Assembly: GCA_949752795.1 (NCBI GenBank)
Contig: OX457063.1
Span: forward strand, 68,905,783-68,969,782
Length of the DNA: 64,000 nucleotides
Reading direction: 5' to 3'
Source: Hyperoodon ampullatus
Lineage: Eukaryota; Chordata; Mammalia; Artiodactyla; Ziphiidae
This document shows positions 47,216 through 60,481 of this stretch, piece after piece. The notes under the pieces are model-generated. The model had not been told where the DNA came from. It searched no databases and saw only the letters and a program-made list of their open reading frames with translations. Position numbers and translations under genes: made by a program. The number at the start of each line of letters is the position of its first letter. Position 1 is the stretch's first letter.

Positions 47216-47691
47216 TCATTGGTAGTCCAAGGAGACCCATCAGTGGCGATACAATAACAGCAGAAAAGTTTCAATTGGCCTCATAAGTATAAAGAGGGAG
47301 GTGACAAAAAGGCCCAGATGGAGATGAAAAGGAAATCTGTGTCAGTCATGGCCATTTAGCAGCTTGTGGGAAAGGAGAAGTTGCAATGTGGGGCTAACAG
47401 CAGATGTGCAAGTTAAATCAGTTGGTGATGTTCGTAACGGGGGCAGATTCCTCTTAGCTTGGGCTACTGTGAGGATTGCAGTTTCATATGGTTCAGCCTG
47501 ATACACAGGGGGAAGAACAAAAGATAAAGATTACTTTATATGGATCCTATTTCACCAAACTGCTCTGATAATCAGTGCATGGGATCATACAAGTATGTAA
47601 GAAGTGCTACATCAATGAACACAATTAGTAATCAATCAAAACCCCCTGTGAGACTAAAGGGCAACAGAAGTTGGAAAAAGTCATGATCACG

Positions 47692-47897
47692 GGCTTCCCT
47701 GGTGGCGCAGTGGTTGAGAGTCCGCCTGCTGATGCAGGGGACACGGGTTCGTGACCCGGTCCGGGAAGATCCCACGTGCCGTGGAGCGGCTGGGCCCGTG
47801 AGCCATGTTCACTGAGCCTGCGCGTCCGGAGCCTGTGCTCCGCAACAGGAGAGGCCACAGCAGTGAGAGGCCCGCGTACCACAAAAAAAAAAAAAAA
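47692..47897 (+). mobile_element. CHR-2-type SINE, short form
   Basis: 206 bp with poly(A). The exact target duplication aaaaagtcatgatcacg is at 47675-47691 and 47898-47914. Confidence 0.96.
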
Positions 47898-48834
47898 AAA
47901 AAGTCATGATCACGTTTTCCATACAATAAGAATGTTATTTTAATGGGACGGATGATGAGATTATGGAGCTCACTCTCCTTCTGGGAAAGGGAAAGTGACT
48001 GCCTGCTGGGAGAAGGTGGCTTCAAGCAGTGAAGCTTTACTTTGTACAGGTCACAGAACAACATCATGGGACACTGAGCAGCCACCCCCTGAACCAGCGC
48101 TGCCTGCTCAGAACCGAGAGCTTCTGACCAACCCATGGGACACAGGTGAGTGTCTGGGCAGCTACACCTGGCCGATCCCAGCACCCGCACCTGCAAGCAG
48201 CAGCCACAGCATGCGGTCGTCATGCCAGGGTGGCGGCTCAAGCTGCACTAATCTAGTTTCAGCAGAGATGTTACAAAGGAAATGAATATATTTGCTCAGA
48301 AAACCCTGAATGTGCCGCTGGTAGCTGCAGAACTGCATAGTGATAAGGCAACTAATGGTTTCTTGTAAATGTGGGCGTCTGTGACCCTTCTGGAAAAGGG
48401 ATTGACTGACACTTCACATACCCCCAGAGTAGTTTACAAAGTAGCCCACAAAACACTACTTTTATGTTGTGGTCTATTTTCTTGAGAGTCATATTAGAGA
48501 CCTGATAACAGTAAATATGTTTCTCCCAAAAGCAGCTCCAGGCAATTACTTGTATCTAAAAAAAAATTTTTTTAAGACTTTTCCTTCTGTCATATAAAGG
48601 GAGGAATAATATAGGTTGCTTTAGAAGAAAGTAAGGGAAGGACTTGAACCTCTCCTGTATCATTTCTGTAGCCTCAGAAATGGTTTGATGAAAAATTATC
48701 CTTCACTCTTTGAACATATTTTGTATTCATAACGTTTCTCATTAAAGGGATGCATATTGACTGCATCGAGAACAGAAACCCTTCCCCAGAGATGGCTGCA
48801 GATGAGACGGAAGCCAAAATGAAGCATCTACTTC

Positions 48835-48945
48835 ATTTCAGGCAGAGATCATGTCTTCCCGACTTTTGTTGTCCTCAGAGCCCCCAGCACAGAGCTTTGC
48901 ACCTCAGAGGAGTTCAAAACTATTTACTAAATGAAAAAGTGAATA
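48835..48945 (+). repeat. L2 LINE 3' tip
   Basis: Short piece with 'ggcagagatcatgtcttccc' and 'cagcacagagctttgcacct', then 'actatttactaaatgaaaaa'. Confidence 0.5.
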
Positions 48946-49225
48946 AGGAGGTTTCAAGGGAGGAAGAGAAACACAAATGGACTGCCCGGTAATGCCCAGA
49001 CTTCACCCAAAGGGAGTATACACTTTGGGTTTCCAGATGTTGCTGGAAACCATGTTGGAAGGAAGAGTGAGCACCAACGTTAACTTGACAAAATGATATG
49101 AAAGTGATTTGGAAAACTTAATATTCAAAAATCTCTCAGAAAAAATGTTAAAAAAAGAATAAAGAAGGAGAATTAACCTTTTTTAAAATAGATATTAAAA
49201 CATTATAAAACTGCAGAAATTAAAA

Positions 49226-50290
49226 AGACCAAAAGACAGCCCTCAGAATGGGAGAAAATATTTGCAAACAAATCAGTGGACAAAAGGTTAATTTCCAAAA
49301 TTTATAAGCAGCTCATGCAGCTCAATAGCAAAAAAACAAACAACCCAATCCAAAAATGGGCAGAAGACTTAAATAGACATTTCTCCAAAGAAGATATACA
49401 GACTGCCAACAAACACATGAAAGAATGCTCAACATCATTAATCATTAGAGAAATGCAAATGAAAACTACAATGAGATATCATCTCACACCAGTCAGAATG
49501 GCCATCATCAAGAAATCTAGAAACAATAAATGCTGGAGAGGGTGTGGAGAAAAGGGAACACTCTTGCACTGCTGGTGGGAATGTGAATTGGTACAGCCGC
49601 TATGGAGAACAGTATGGAGGTTCCTTAAAAAACTAAAAATAGAACTACCATATGACCCAGCAATCCCACTACTAGGCATATACCCTGAGAAAACCATAAT
49701 TCAAAAAGAGACATGTACCAAAATGTTCATTGCAGCTCTATTCACAATAGCCCGGAGATGGAAACAACCTAAGTGTCCATCATCGGATGAATGGATAAAG
49801 AAGATGTGGCACATATATACAATGGAATATTACTCAGCCATAAAAAGAAACGAAACTGAGCTATTTGTAATGAGGTGGATAGACCTAGAGTCTGTCATAC
49901 AGAGTGAAGTAAGTCAGAAAGAGAAAGACAAATACCGTATGCTAACACATATATATGGAATTTAAGGAAAAAAATGTCATAAAGAACTTAGGGGTAAAAC
50001 AGGAATAAAGACACAGACCTACTGGGGGTGGGCTTGGGGATATGGGGGGGGGCTGTGAGGGGCAGGGGAGAGGCATGGACGTGTATACACTGCCGGGCGT
50101 GGGGTGGATGGATGGTGGGGGGTGACCGCGTGGCGTGGGGGGATCGGCTCGGTGCTTTGTGGCCGACTGGAGGGGTGGGATGGGGAGGGTGGGAGGGAGG
50201 GAGACGCAGGAGGGAGGGGATGTGGGAACAGATGTATATGTATGACTGATTCACTTTGTTGTAAAGCAGAGACTAATAAAAAAAAATATT
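49226..50290 (+). mobile_element. 5'-truncated LINE-1 fragment with a G-rich 3' UTR
   Basis: About 1.06 kb covering the ORF2 C terminus and 3' UTR. An open frame of 229 codons (49276-49965) spans the cysteine motif ([18 protein letters not shown]) to the natural ORF2 end, with no internal stop. The 3' UTR at 50020-50225 is extremely G-rich and CpG-bearing. It ends with a 'gactgattcactttgttgta' block, unlike the two larger copies, so it belongs to another subfamily. No clear target duplication was found. Confidence 0.88.
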
Positions 50291-50363
50291 TGGTTCTAGC
50301 ACAGATCAAAGAAATAAGAGTCCACAAATCAACCCCTATATATTGATAATTAATATTTAACAG

Positions 50364-50715
50364 GGGGACTTCCCTGGTGGCGCAGTGGTTAAGAACCTGT
50401 CTGCCAATGCAGGGGACACGAGTTCGAGACCTGGTCTGGGAAGATCCCACGTGCCACAGAGCAACTAAGCCCACGCGTCACAACTACTGAGCCTGTGCTC
50501 TAGAGCCCGTGAGCCACAACTACTGGGCCCATGTGCCACAACTACTGAAGCCCATGTGCCTAGAGCCTGTGCTCCACAACAAGGGAAGCCACCGCAATGA
50601 GAAGCCTGTGCACGGCAACAAAGAGTAGCCCCCGCTCGTCACAACTAGAGAAAGCCCACATGTATCAACAAAGACCCAATGAAGCCAAAAATAAATAAAT
50701 AAATAATTATAAATT
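50364..50715 (+). mobile_element. CHR-2-type SINE, long form
   Basis: About 350 bp with head 'gggacttccctggtggcgca' and the long-class internal repeats ('cacaactactg'). The tail consists of TAAA units followed by a short (TA)n run. The target duplication is too worn to place. Confidence 0.9.
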
Positions 50716-50972
50716 AAAAAAATATATATATATATATATAACTGGAAACATTTCAAATCAATGGAAAAAGAGTGATTATTCAATAAACAATGTTAGGAAA
50801 GTTAGCTGGCTGATTGGGGGAAAAAAGGTAGCTCTCTATTTAATTTCTTATACAAAAATAAATTGCAGATGAAGATATTTAAAGGCAAAATTATATAGAT
50901 ATATCATTATGTATTTCTTACATATATACATATATTTATACTAGCACTAGCAGAAACTATGGCTATAGTTTT

Positions 50973-51185
50973 TTTTTGTTTTTTTTTTTTAATGCGGTAC
51001 GCGGGCCTCTCACTGTTGTGGCCTCCCCCGTTGCGGAGCACAGGCTCCGGATGCGCAAGCTCAGCGGCCATGGCTCATGGGCCTAGCCGCTCCGCGGCAT
51101 GTGGGATCTTCCCAGACCAGGGCATGAACCTGTGTCCCCTGCATCGGCAGGTGGACTCTCAACCACTGCGCCACCAGGGAAGCCC
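50973..51185 (-). mobile_element. CHR-2-type SINE, short form
   Basis: Antisense copy with an exact 14-bp target duplication atggctatagtttt at 50959-50972 and 51186-51199. Confidence 0.96.
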
Positions 51186-51499
51186 ATGGCTATAGTTTTA
51201 ATGTAGCATGTCAAAATGTTCAGAAGCTATGAAAAGACTGATTAATTTGACTATATAAAAAGTTTAAATATTTATCTGGGAAAAAAAAATACAAAAATGC
51301 AAATGACAGAAAAAGAAAAAATTGTCACATAAGTGACCTGGGCTTAATGTTCTTCATATTCAAAGACCACTAATGAAGTAATAAGTAAAAGATGAACAAC
51401 CTACCTCTTCACCCACCAATATGGCAAAAAAATAAAAAGTTAGGAAACAGAAAAAGGAACAAGAATGTACACTGAACACATAAAAAGGGCTTCAGTCTC

Positions 51500-51960
51500 T
51501 TTCCTACATAAAGAAATATAACTTAAAATATGATACTACTTTCACTGATTAGATCAAAACATTTGATAATACCCCGTACTAGTGAGGGTACATATGTTGG
51601 TATGAGTGTAAGTTGGTTTTATATTTCTGGAGGTAATTAGGTAAAAACAATCAAAATAAAACAGCCATAAATTTTAACCAAACCATTCTACCTGAAGAAA
51701 TTGACCCTAGAAATATACCTATATCAGATATGTATATATAAATGTATATACAAGAATATTCACTGCAATATTGCATATGATAGCAAAAAAATCATAAAAA
51801 CCTAAATGTTAGCCATGTTTTTAAAAGTAGGGTGTATTCACACATAGAATAGTATGTAAACACTAAAAAGCATGACATAGACCTCTAAGTAAGTATATGT
51901 AAAATTATGTCACAAGATCAAATGGTAAAATAATCTGACATGTTGTTTTAAAATAAATGA
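51500..51960 (+). repeat. Degraded LINE-1-like remnant
   Basis: Faint LINE-1 ORF2/3' UTR phrases such as 'gaagaaattgaccctagaaa' and 'gaatattcactgcaatattg', in correct order but heavily diverged. The limits are approximate. Confidence 0.5.
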
Positions 51961-51996
51961 GAGTCTCTATATAATACATATATATGTATGCACAAA

Positions 51997-52014
51997 CACA
52001 CACACACACACACA
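51997..52014. repeat. (CA)n microsatellite
   Basis: Nine CA units, preceded by an imperfect cacaaa. Confidence 0.9.
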
Positions 52015-53665
52015 GGAAGAGGAAAACAAACTTTCATTTATTACACTTTATATCTTTCTGTACAGTTTGAATTTTTACCTTGAGAAATTAAAAAAAAACT
52101 AATATTATGTATATAGATACTCACATTTATATACAGAATGTGTACACTTTTTAAACAGTTATGTAGCTTGAAAATAAATATGTACTTCTTTTTACAGAGT
52201 TATGTAGCTTGAAATTACTTGCCTTAACCTCAAATGATGATTTTGATAGGTGTGGTTAGTATTAACCACTTTTATTAATTGTGGTCTTTGGAAATGAATA
52301 TTCCCTCTGAAAGGGCTAGGGGCCCCAACAAAGGCTAGGTTAGCGTGAGTTTTTCTCTTTGACCACTAATCTCCTAAATTTGTGAAGCTTGTAGGTCTAA
52401 AGTTAAAAACAAGATGATGCAACTTAATGTAGTAGTTTAAATTTAGGTATAAATGCTATTTTTGAATTGTAAGACAGTGACTGAATTGAGAGTATATGAG
52501 AGGTCTGGTGGGTCCCTTATGCACATGTAGCTACCCCTAGTTACCTCCAAAGAAGGAATCCTCCAGCATCTCACTGTCACGAGACCTGTACTCCAGGCTG
52601 CTATATTCTTTACAAACTTGCTATCCCTCCTTTGCTCTTTGGGGCCTTGACAGCGACTACACAGCGCCCAGCCCTCCCCATCAGCATCGATCAACTTTAT
52701 ATGGAATCTGGAGTGGTGAAAGCAATAACCTTCCCTGGGTAGTATCCTTCCTCCCCAGTGGGTTCAGAAGTGGGGAATGAAAACAAGACTTGTTTTTTTG
52801 ACTCCCATCAGATAATTGTGTCGGAGCTTGTTAGATTAGAGGAAATTCTTAGTTCAACCTTTGGAACTAGGAAATGAGGTTTTAATCAGAATAAAACAGC
52901 ACTTTACAGACGTTATCTAAACGTCACCATAAAAACATTAAGACGTGGAGCTCATTATCCTCACTGAAGTAACCAAGATTCAGGAGAAACCAATAATCTG
53001 CCCAAGGTCATACAGCTGGCCAAGTATGGTGAACTCTGATCTCACTGACTCAAAAGCCCTTGCTAATAGCTAATAACTAAGCCCAGTTGAGGTGCTGGTA
53101 GACACTGCTGGATGAGCAGATCACTAAGGCTTCAGGCTTAAAAACACTAGAATCTCTCTCTCTCTCTGCATTTAGAATGAACTAACAAGTACTAACCATG
53201 CTATGTTTTCCCCAGTAAACGATCTTGATTTCTCTCCAAAGCTCTTTTGAGCCCTCACAGACAGGTCAGGCTGCATGCCCTAAGTCACCCAACCATCAGC
53301 TAATGAAGCCAAGAATTGCATTTCAGGTCAGAGCATCTCTTGAATGATCTCTAAGATTCTTCTGAGATCTGTTCTTAAAGATGTCTTCAAAGTGCCAGGA
53401 GTTAGGTCTTCAAGTACATGGTGATAGAGTATTCATTTGAATTCACATCAAAATACATGCAATCAACTATTCCTAAGGATGGGTCTATCAAACTTCCAGG
53501 TTTTCTCTTCCCTTTCTTCAGGCCTATCCATTAGTCCACTACTATATCCAAAGTGGTCAGAGAAGAAATCCACACCTGCTTTTTTGTTGTTGTTGGAAAC
53601 TTTTGGACCAAACGAAAAAGAAAAAAAGTTGAGATAAAATTATTGATTAGAATGAGTCTGGGAGA

Positions 53666-56566
53666 ACTCATCAACAAAAAGAGGGAAAGGACTCAAATCA
53701 ATAAAATTAGAAATGAAAGAGGAGAAGTTACAACGGACACAGCAGAAATACAAAGCATCATAAGAGACAAGCAACTCCATGTTGAGTTGCAGAAATACAA
53801 AGCATCATAAGAGACAAGCAACTCCATGCCAATAAAATGGACAACTTGGAAGAAATGGATGAATTCTTAGAAAGGTATAACCTTCCAAGATTGAACCAGG
53901 AAGAAATAGAAAATATGAACAGACTAATCACAAGTAATGAAATTGAAACTGTAATGAAAAATCTTCCAACAAACAAAAGTCCAGGACCAGATGGCTTCAC
54001 AGGTGAATTCTTTCAAACATTTAGAGAAGAGCTAACACCCATCCTTCTCAAACTCTTCCAAAAAATTGCAGAGGAAGCAACACTCCCAAACTCATTCTAT
54101 GAGGCCACCATCACACTGATACCAAAACCAGACAAACATACTACAAAAAAAGAAAATTCCAGACCAATATCACTGATGAATATAGATGCAAAATCCTCAA
54201 CAAAATACTAGCAAACAGAATCCAACAACACATGAAAAGGATCATACACCATGATCAAGTGGGATTTATCCCAGGGATGCAAGGATTCTTCAATATACGC
54301 AAATCAATCAATGCGATACACCATGTTAAAAAACTGAAGAATAAAAACCATATGATCATTTCAATAGGGGCAGAAAAAGCTTCTGACAAAATTCAACACC
54401 CATTTATGATAAACACTCTCCAGAAAGTGGGCATAGAGGGAATCTACCACAACATAACGAAGGCCATATATGACAAACCCACAGCAAACATCATTCTCAA
54501 TGGTGAAAAACTGAAAGCATTTCCTCTAAGATCAGGAACAAGACAAGGATGTTCACTCTCACCACTACTATTCAACATAGTTTTGGAAGTCCTAGCCAAG
54601 GCAATCAGAGAAGAAAAAGAAATAAAAGGAATACAAATTGGAAAGAAGAAGTAAAAGTTTCACTGTTTGCAGATGACATAATACTATACACAGAGAATCC
54701 TAAAGATGGCAGCAGAAAACTACTAGAGCTAATCAATGAATCTGGTAAAGTTACAGGATACAAAATTAATGCACAGAAATCTCTTGCATTCCTATACACT
54801 AACAACGAAAGATCAGAAGGAGAAATTAAGGAAACAATCCCACTCACCAATGCAGCAAAAAGAATAAAATACCTAGGAATAAACCTACCTAAGGACTTAA
54901 AAGACCTGTACTCAGAAAACTGTAAGACACTGATGAAAGAAATCAAAGATGACACAAACAGATAGAGAGATATACCATGCTCTTGGATTGCAAGAATCAA
55001 TATTGTGAAAATGACTATACTACACAAAGCAATCTACAGATTCAATGCAATCCCTATCAAACTACCAATGGCATTTTTTACAGAACTAGAACAAAAAATC
55101 TTAAAATTTGTATGGAGACACAAAAGACCCCGAATAGCCATAGCAATCTTGAGGGAAAAAAACAGAGCTGGAGGAATCAGACTCCCTGACTTCAGACTAT
55201 ATCACAAAGCTACAGTAATCAAGTCAGTATGGTACTGACACAAAAACAGAAATATAGGTCAATGGAACAGGAGAGAAAGCCCAGAGATAAACCCATGCAC
55301 CTATGGTCACCTAATCTATGACAAAGGAGGCCAGAATATACAATGGAGCAAAGATAGCCTCTTCAATAAGTGGTGCTGGGAAAACTGGACAGCTACATGT
55401 AAAAGAATGAAATTAGAACACTCCCTAACACCATACACCAAAATAAACTCAAAATGGATTCAAGACCTAAATGTGAGACCAGACACTATAAAATTCTTAG
55501 AGGAAAACATAGGAAGAACACTCTTTGACGTAAATCACAGCAAGATCTTTTTTGACCCACCTCCTAGAGTAATGGAAATAAAAACAAAAGTAAACAAATG
55601 GGACGTAATGAAACTTAAAAGCTTTTGCACAGCAAAGGAAACCATAAACAAGACGAAAAGACAACCCTCAGAATGGGAGAAAATATTTGCAAACAAATCA
55701 GTGGACAATAGGTTAATTTCCAAAATATATAAACAGCTCATGCAGCTCAATATTACAAAAGCAAACAACCCAATCCAAAAATGGGCAGAAGACCTAAATA
55801 GACATTTCTCCAAAGAAGACATACAGATGGCCAAGAGGCATGAAAAGCTGCTCAACATCATTATTAGAGAAATGCAAATCAAAACTACAATGAGGTATCA
55901 CCTCACACCAGATAGAATGGGCATCAACAGAAAATCTATAAACAACAAATGCTGGAGAGGGTGTGAAGAAAAGGGAACCCTCTTGCACTGTTGGTGGGAA
56001 TGTAAATTGATAGAGACACTATAGAGAACAGTATGGAGGTTACTTAAAAACTAAAAATAGAATTACCATATAACCCAGGAATCCCACTACCGGGCATATA
56101 CACAGAGAAAACTATAATTCAAAAAGACACATGCACCCCAATGTTCATTGCAGCACTATGGAAGCAACCTAAATGCCCATCAACAGACAAATGGATAAAG
56201 AAGATGTGGTACATATATACAGTGGAATATTACTCAGCCTTAAAAAGGAACGAAATTAGGTCGTTTGTAGAGACGTGGATGGACCTAGAGACCGTCATAC
56301 AAAGTGAAGTAAGTCAGAAAGAGAAAAACAAATAACGTATATTAATGCATATATGTGCAATCTAGAAAAATGGTACAGATGAACTTGTTTGCAAGGCAGA
56401 AATAGAGAGACACAGACATAGAGAACAAACATATGGACAGCAAGGGAGGAAAAGGGGATGGGGGTGGGATGAACTGGTAGGTTCGGATTGACATATACAC
56501 TAATATGTATAAAATAGATAACTAATAAGAGCCTGCTGTATAAAAAATAAAATTAAATTAAAAAAA
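53666..56566 (+). mobile_element. 5'-truncated LINE-1, 2.9 kb, antisense to CACNB4
   Basis: Carries the reverse-transcriptase and C-terminal parts of ORF2, the 3' UTR and an A-rich tail. The exact 17-bp target duplication agaatgagtctgggaga is at 53649-53665 and 56567-56583. Its sequence closely follows the large LINE-1 at 22013-28314, so both come from one subfamily. A 40-bp segment is duplicated near its 5' end (53742-53828). Confidence 0.97.
53837..56335 (+). pseudogene. LINE-1 ORF2 remnant (reverse transcriptase and C-terminal part)
   Basis: Open segments at 53837-54211, 54232-54654, 54549-54965 and 55407-56024 cover successive parts of ORF2 in changing frames. The FADD active-site motif lies in the third segment ([10 protein letters not shown]). 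The cysteine motif near 55950-56000 reads [18 protein letters not shown]. The remnant ends at a TAA at 56333-56335. Frameshifts, at least one deletion and stops rule out function. Confidence 0.9.
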
Positions 56567-56679
56567 AGAATGAGTCTGGGAGAGATACTATGATTTAATT
56601 TACTTGAATCACCTTTACTTTTCATTAGGAAACATAAGAAGAGGCAGTGATTATTCGTATGAGAGCTGGAAAAAATAAG

Positions 56680-56860
56680 CAGTTCAGAGATGGGCTTTGA
56701 AACTAGACTTAGGTTGGAATCCTAAGACTGCCATTTACTAGGTATTTGCTTTTGGACAAGATACCTAATCTTTCTCTGCTCAGTCAACTTTCTGAAGAGA
56801 AGCATATTAACCTAACCCATAGAAGTGCTGTGAAGATTGTGCACTCAGAGCAGTGTAAGC
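56680..56860 (-). repeat. MIR-like remnant
   Basis: Weak match to the complement of MIR: 'ggttggaatcctaagactgc', 'ttggacaagatacctaatct', 'agtgctgtgaagattgtgca'. Confidence 0.5.
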
Positions 56861-56956
56861 ACTCAGCAGAGGTATCACTCCATACTGGTTAGCAAGCACA
56901 CTTCCGTTGATGGATTTATCCTGGCCCTTTGCTTCTTGGGTGAGCCCATATTTGCT

Positions 56957-57163
56957 TTCTTTTTTTTTTTTTTGCGGTACGCGGGCCTCTCACTGTTGTG
57001 GCCTCTCCCGTTGCGGAGCACAGGCTCCGGACGCGCAGGCTCAGCGGCCCTGGCTCACGGGCCCAGCCACTCCACGGCATGTGGGATCTTCCTGGACCGG
57101 GGCACGAACCTGTGTCCCCTGCATCGGCAGGTGGACTCTCAACCACTGCGCCACCAGGGAAGC
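56957..57163 (-). mobile_element. CHR-2-type SINE, short form
   Basis: Antisense copy with the exact target duplication cccatatttgct at 56945-56956 and 57164-57175. Confidence 0.95.
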
Positions 57164-58259
57164 CCCATATTTGCTATTTTTAACCCCCCTCTTAAAGAAA
57201 TGCGTAGAGATGTAAAGCTTAAATTCATTAAAATGAGGCAGAATTAAAGGCTCTAGTAAGAACTTTGATTGGGACAATTAAAGGTATTGGCTAAAAAGAA
57301 ATTGAGAAATCAGGTTGGCTTTAGCTCTCCATATTTTTTCTGCGTGCAAAAGCTGTGTTCACTCAGGAGGCATTCCCTCTTCGGGAATAATGCGAAGACA
57401 GTCAGTTTTGGGTTTTGGTCAGACAGCTGCATGAAGAAGACTGCTGTCATTCGCATGTGGGGATGACACCCTTGACCCACTCTCTACCCTGAATTGCATG
57501 GCAGCTCTAAGGGACTTGCCCACCAACCAAGGCTGATGTGGCAGTCCTCCTCTCTAAGACTCCAGTGCCTTCATCAAGACAGCTGGGGCTAGGGGCAGTC
57601 ACCAGTCACAGAGCACAGGCATGTCCTTTACTAACCCACCCACGCCCTGGGTTTCACGGCCAGCACCATCAACAAAACGGGCCAATCCATCAGAAACTTT
57701 TAGAACACTAAACAGGTTCAAAGAGACATGACACTCTTTTCCCTTCCAAAAGCAGCATATGGGCTCTCTGGTCACAGAGTGTGCCCTCCTGTCTTTTCAA
57801 TGAGGAAAATCAGGCAGCAGTTGCTTTACTTAGCTATATTTTGTGGGGTTTTTTTTAGTTTCTCGCTCTTTTTGCCTCCTTGAAATACATGCTTAAAAAA
57901 TGAAAACACTCCCATTTTAAAGCTCTAGTGAATTTAAAAATAGGTCTTTTGTTATCACTCTTACTCTGCATCTTGACAGATAAAGAAAAAATTCATGAAA
58001 CATACACATAGCTAATTCAAATGGCTGGGTTTGAAATAAACAAATATTTGAGTACCATAGTCTTATCATCTCTATTGTTAGGTGCTGAAACTGAGCAGGA
58101 CCCTGTGGGGCCCTCCTGGGTACAAAAGCCTTTCCCATGTGTCCCCTATGTCTTATTTGTAGGAAAAAGGTTTCAGCCTCCTAGACCTTCCCTGAGTTCT
58201 AAAGGGCTGATTCAAACAATTACTAATTAAGGAATGCATTCCTAGTGAGGGAACGCAGA

Positions 58260-58711
58260 AGCAAAGGAAAGGCAGTCAAGAAACAGCAATGGGGCAAGGT
58301 CCTCATTTCTGGTCAAGGGATACACATAACAACCTGATACGTATCTTTGAGTTCTTCTACAGCCTAAGGCTCCCACCCAGGTGGAGGACTGTAACTTCAG
58401 GCTGAGCATAAGCAGTGGACCCCAAACTGGCTGGAACCAAAAGGCTGATGATTGAGATTCCTGGCACACCACCCTGTTACTTCACCACCAACCAATCGGA
58501 GGAAGATCAGATGCCTTGCAGCCCTCCCCGCAAATTCTGCCTATTAAAACTCTTCCTCGAAAACCATCAAGGAGTTTGGGCTTTTTGAGCATGAGCTGCC
58601 TGTTCTTCTTGCATGGTCCTTGCAATAAGCCTTTCTCTGCTCCAAATTCTGACATTTTGGTTTGTTGGGCCTCACTGTATGTCAGGCACACGAACTTGGG
58701 TTCGACAACAA
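58260..58711 (+). mobile_element. Solo ERV LTR (limits approximate)
   Basis: About 450 bp with LTR-like order: a CCAAT-like motif in 'ccaccaaccaatcggagg' at about 58482-58502, a TATA-like 'ctattaaaactcttcc' near 58540, an AATAAG signal in 'ccttgcaataagcctttctc' near 58625, then a U5-like end terminating near 'ttcgacaaca'. No internal viral sequence and no primer-binding site follow, so it is a solo LTR. The exact ends and a target duplication could not be fixed. Confidence 0.6.
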
Positions 58712-59401
58712 TGTGACAGTTATAGAGCGAAACCCAAATCTGGGTGAAGAGCCTGAGAAGAGAAGTAGGCAGTTCATACCAAAACACAAGACACACAACG
58801 TTCATTCAGGAGGAAAGCTTTTCTCTCATTGGGTGCATCCTAAAAGCTCTTCTCCTGCCCCCAGTATTTCAGAGTATATAAAACTCCTTCCGTGTTGCCA
58901 CAACGAAGCTCAGAGAGACCCACACTGCAGAAGAGGACAACCCTGAGAACCACAGGCAGCACCGGGCAGGCTGAGGAGAAGGAGCTTCCATCTTCTCAGC
59001 GCTGCGTGTACCATGTACCTATGCACTAGGCAACTGGAACAGGGGAGGCACTCGAGAAATTCAGTTCAGGGAGACTGAGTACCACAATGCAGAATCCAGG
59101 GCAAATGCATACACAACACTAAGAGTTCTCTGTCTAAAAACAGGCAGAGAATAAAAAGGCTTTGGATGAGGAAGGTGGAGGTGGAGGTGGCCTAAAAAAC
59201 AACAGTCCTGGGCCAGTGAACAGTGCTGCAGGAGGGCCCTGGAAAGAAAGGGCCAGAGACATTTTCCTTCTGTCCTCCAGGGGGAGGGCCCTCCCAACAC
59301 CCAGCGACAAAGGATTCAACAGCCTTGGCAGGGTCTGTATGGATTACTGCATGCACAGTAGTGAAATCATGCCTAACTGCTTGGTTAAATATATATATGT
59401 C

Positions 59402-59664
59402 GGGCTTCCCTGGTGGCGCAGTGGTTGAGACCCTGCCTGCCAATGTAGGGGACACGGGTTCGAGCCCTGGTCTGGGAAGATCCCACATGCTGCGGAGCAA
59501 CTGGGCCCGTGAGCCACAATTACTGAGCCTGCGCGTCTGGAGCCTGTGCTCCGCAACAAGAGAGGTCGCGATAGTGAGAGTCCCGCGCACCGCAATGAAG
59601 AGTGGCCCCCGCTTGCCACAACTAGAGAAAGCCCTTGCACAGAAACGAAGACCCAACACAGCCA

Positions 59665-59695
<31 letters not shown>

Positions 59696-59697
59696 AT
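59402..59697 (+). mobile_element. CHR-2-type SINE, intermediate form
   Basis: About 296 bp, head 'gggcttccctggtggcgcag', retaining the 'gcttgccacaactagagaaa' block and a (TAAA)n tail of eight or more units. Confidence 0.92.
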
Positions 59698-59929
59698 TTA
59701 AATCATATGGGCTTCTAAGAAGACCTCTGCTTAAAAAAAAAAAAATAATATCTATATATGTATATAGATATATATACTTTTCTATTTGAACCAGGTGAAT
59801 CTAACTGATAACTGTTCCCAGGGTCCAGGTATCCCAAGAGGACAGAGCAGGTAAGTGGCCCTCTGCACACCAACCACACTTGGAGGTGCCTAACAACGAA
59901 CGATAGTTCACGTCTGGTTGTCTCCCATC

Positions 59930-60450
59930 CAGTATGGGATTCAAACTGACAAATACTTGTTGAAAAACTAGTATGGATGAGACCTGTGCTAAGTGCAGTG
60001 GTAGCATGAAGGTGAATAAGACGCAGTCCTTGCATAACAGGGGCTCATAATCTGCTAGGGCAGACAGGTCTGCAAACAACCACATTATGAAGGAGAGCAT
60101 GAGAAGTGCTCTAACAGAAATACAAACGCAACTATGAATAGGAGAGGATAGATTAATTCTGTCTGGGGGAATAGAAAATCTCTGGGAGAAGGTGAAGGGT
60201 GTTAAACAAGCAGGGCTGTCAGGAATAGGTTGTACAGCATGTCATCAAGAGAGGGCATTCCAGAGGCTTCCCTGGTGGCGCAGTGGTTGAGAGTCCGCCT
60301 GCCGACGCAGGGGACACGGGTTCGTGCCCCGGTCCAGGAAGATCCCACATGCCGCGGAGCGGCTGGGCCCGTGAGCCATAGCCGCTGAGCCTGCGCGTCT
60401 GGAGCCTGTGCTCCGCAACGGGAGAGGCCACAACAGCGAGAGGCCCGCGT

Positions 60451-60481
<31 letters not shown>

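Noticed and set aside
47687..48241. A 184-codon minus-strand open frame.
   Set aside because: About a third of it is the complement of a CHR-2 SINE and the rest is unique intron. Similar SINE-derived peptides appear at every SINE in the window.
59192..59675. Open frames of about 150 codons on both strands.
   Set aside because: Both run through the SINE at 59402-59697, and their central peptides are the usual SINE translations.
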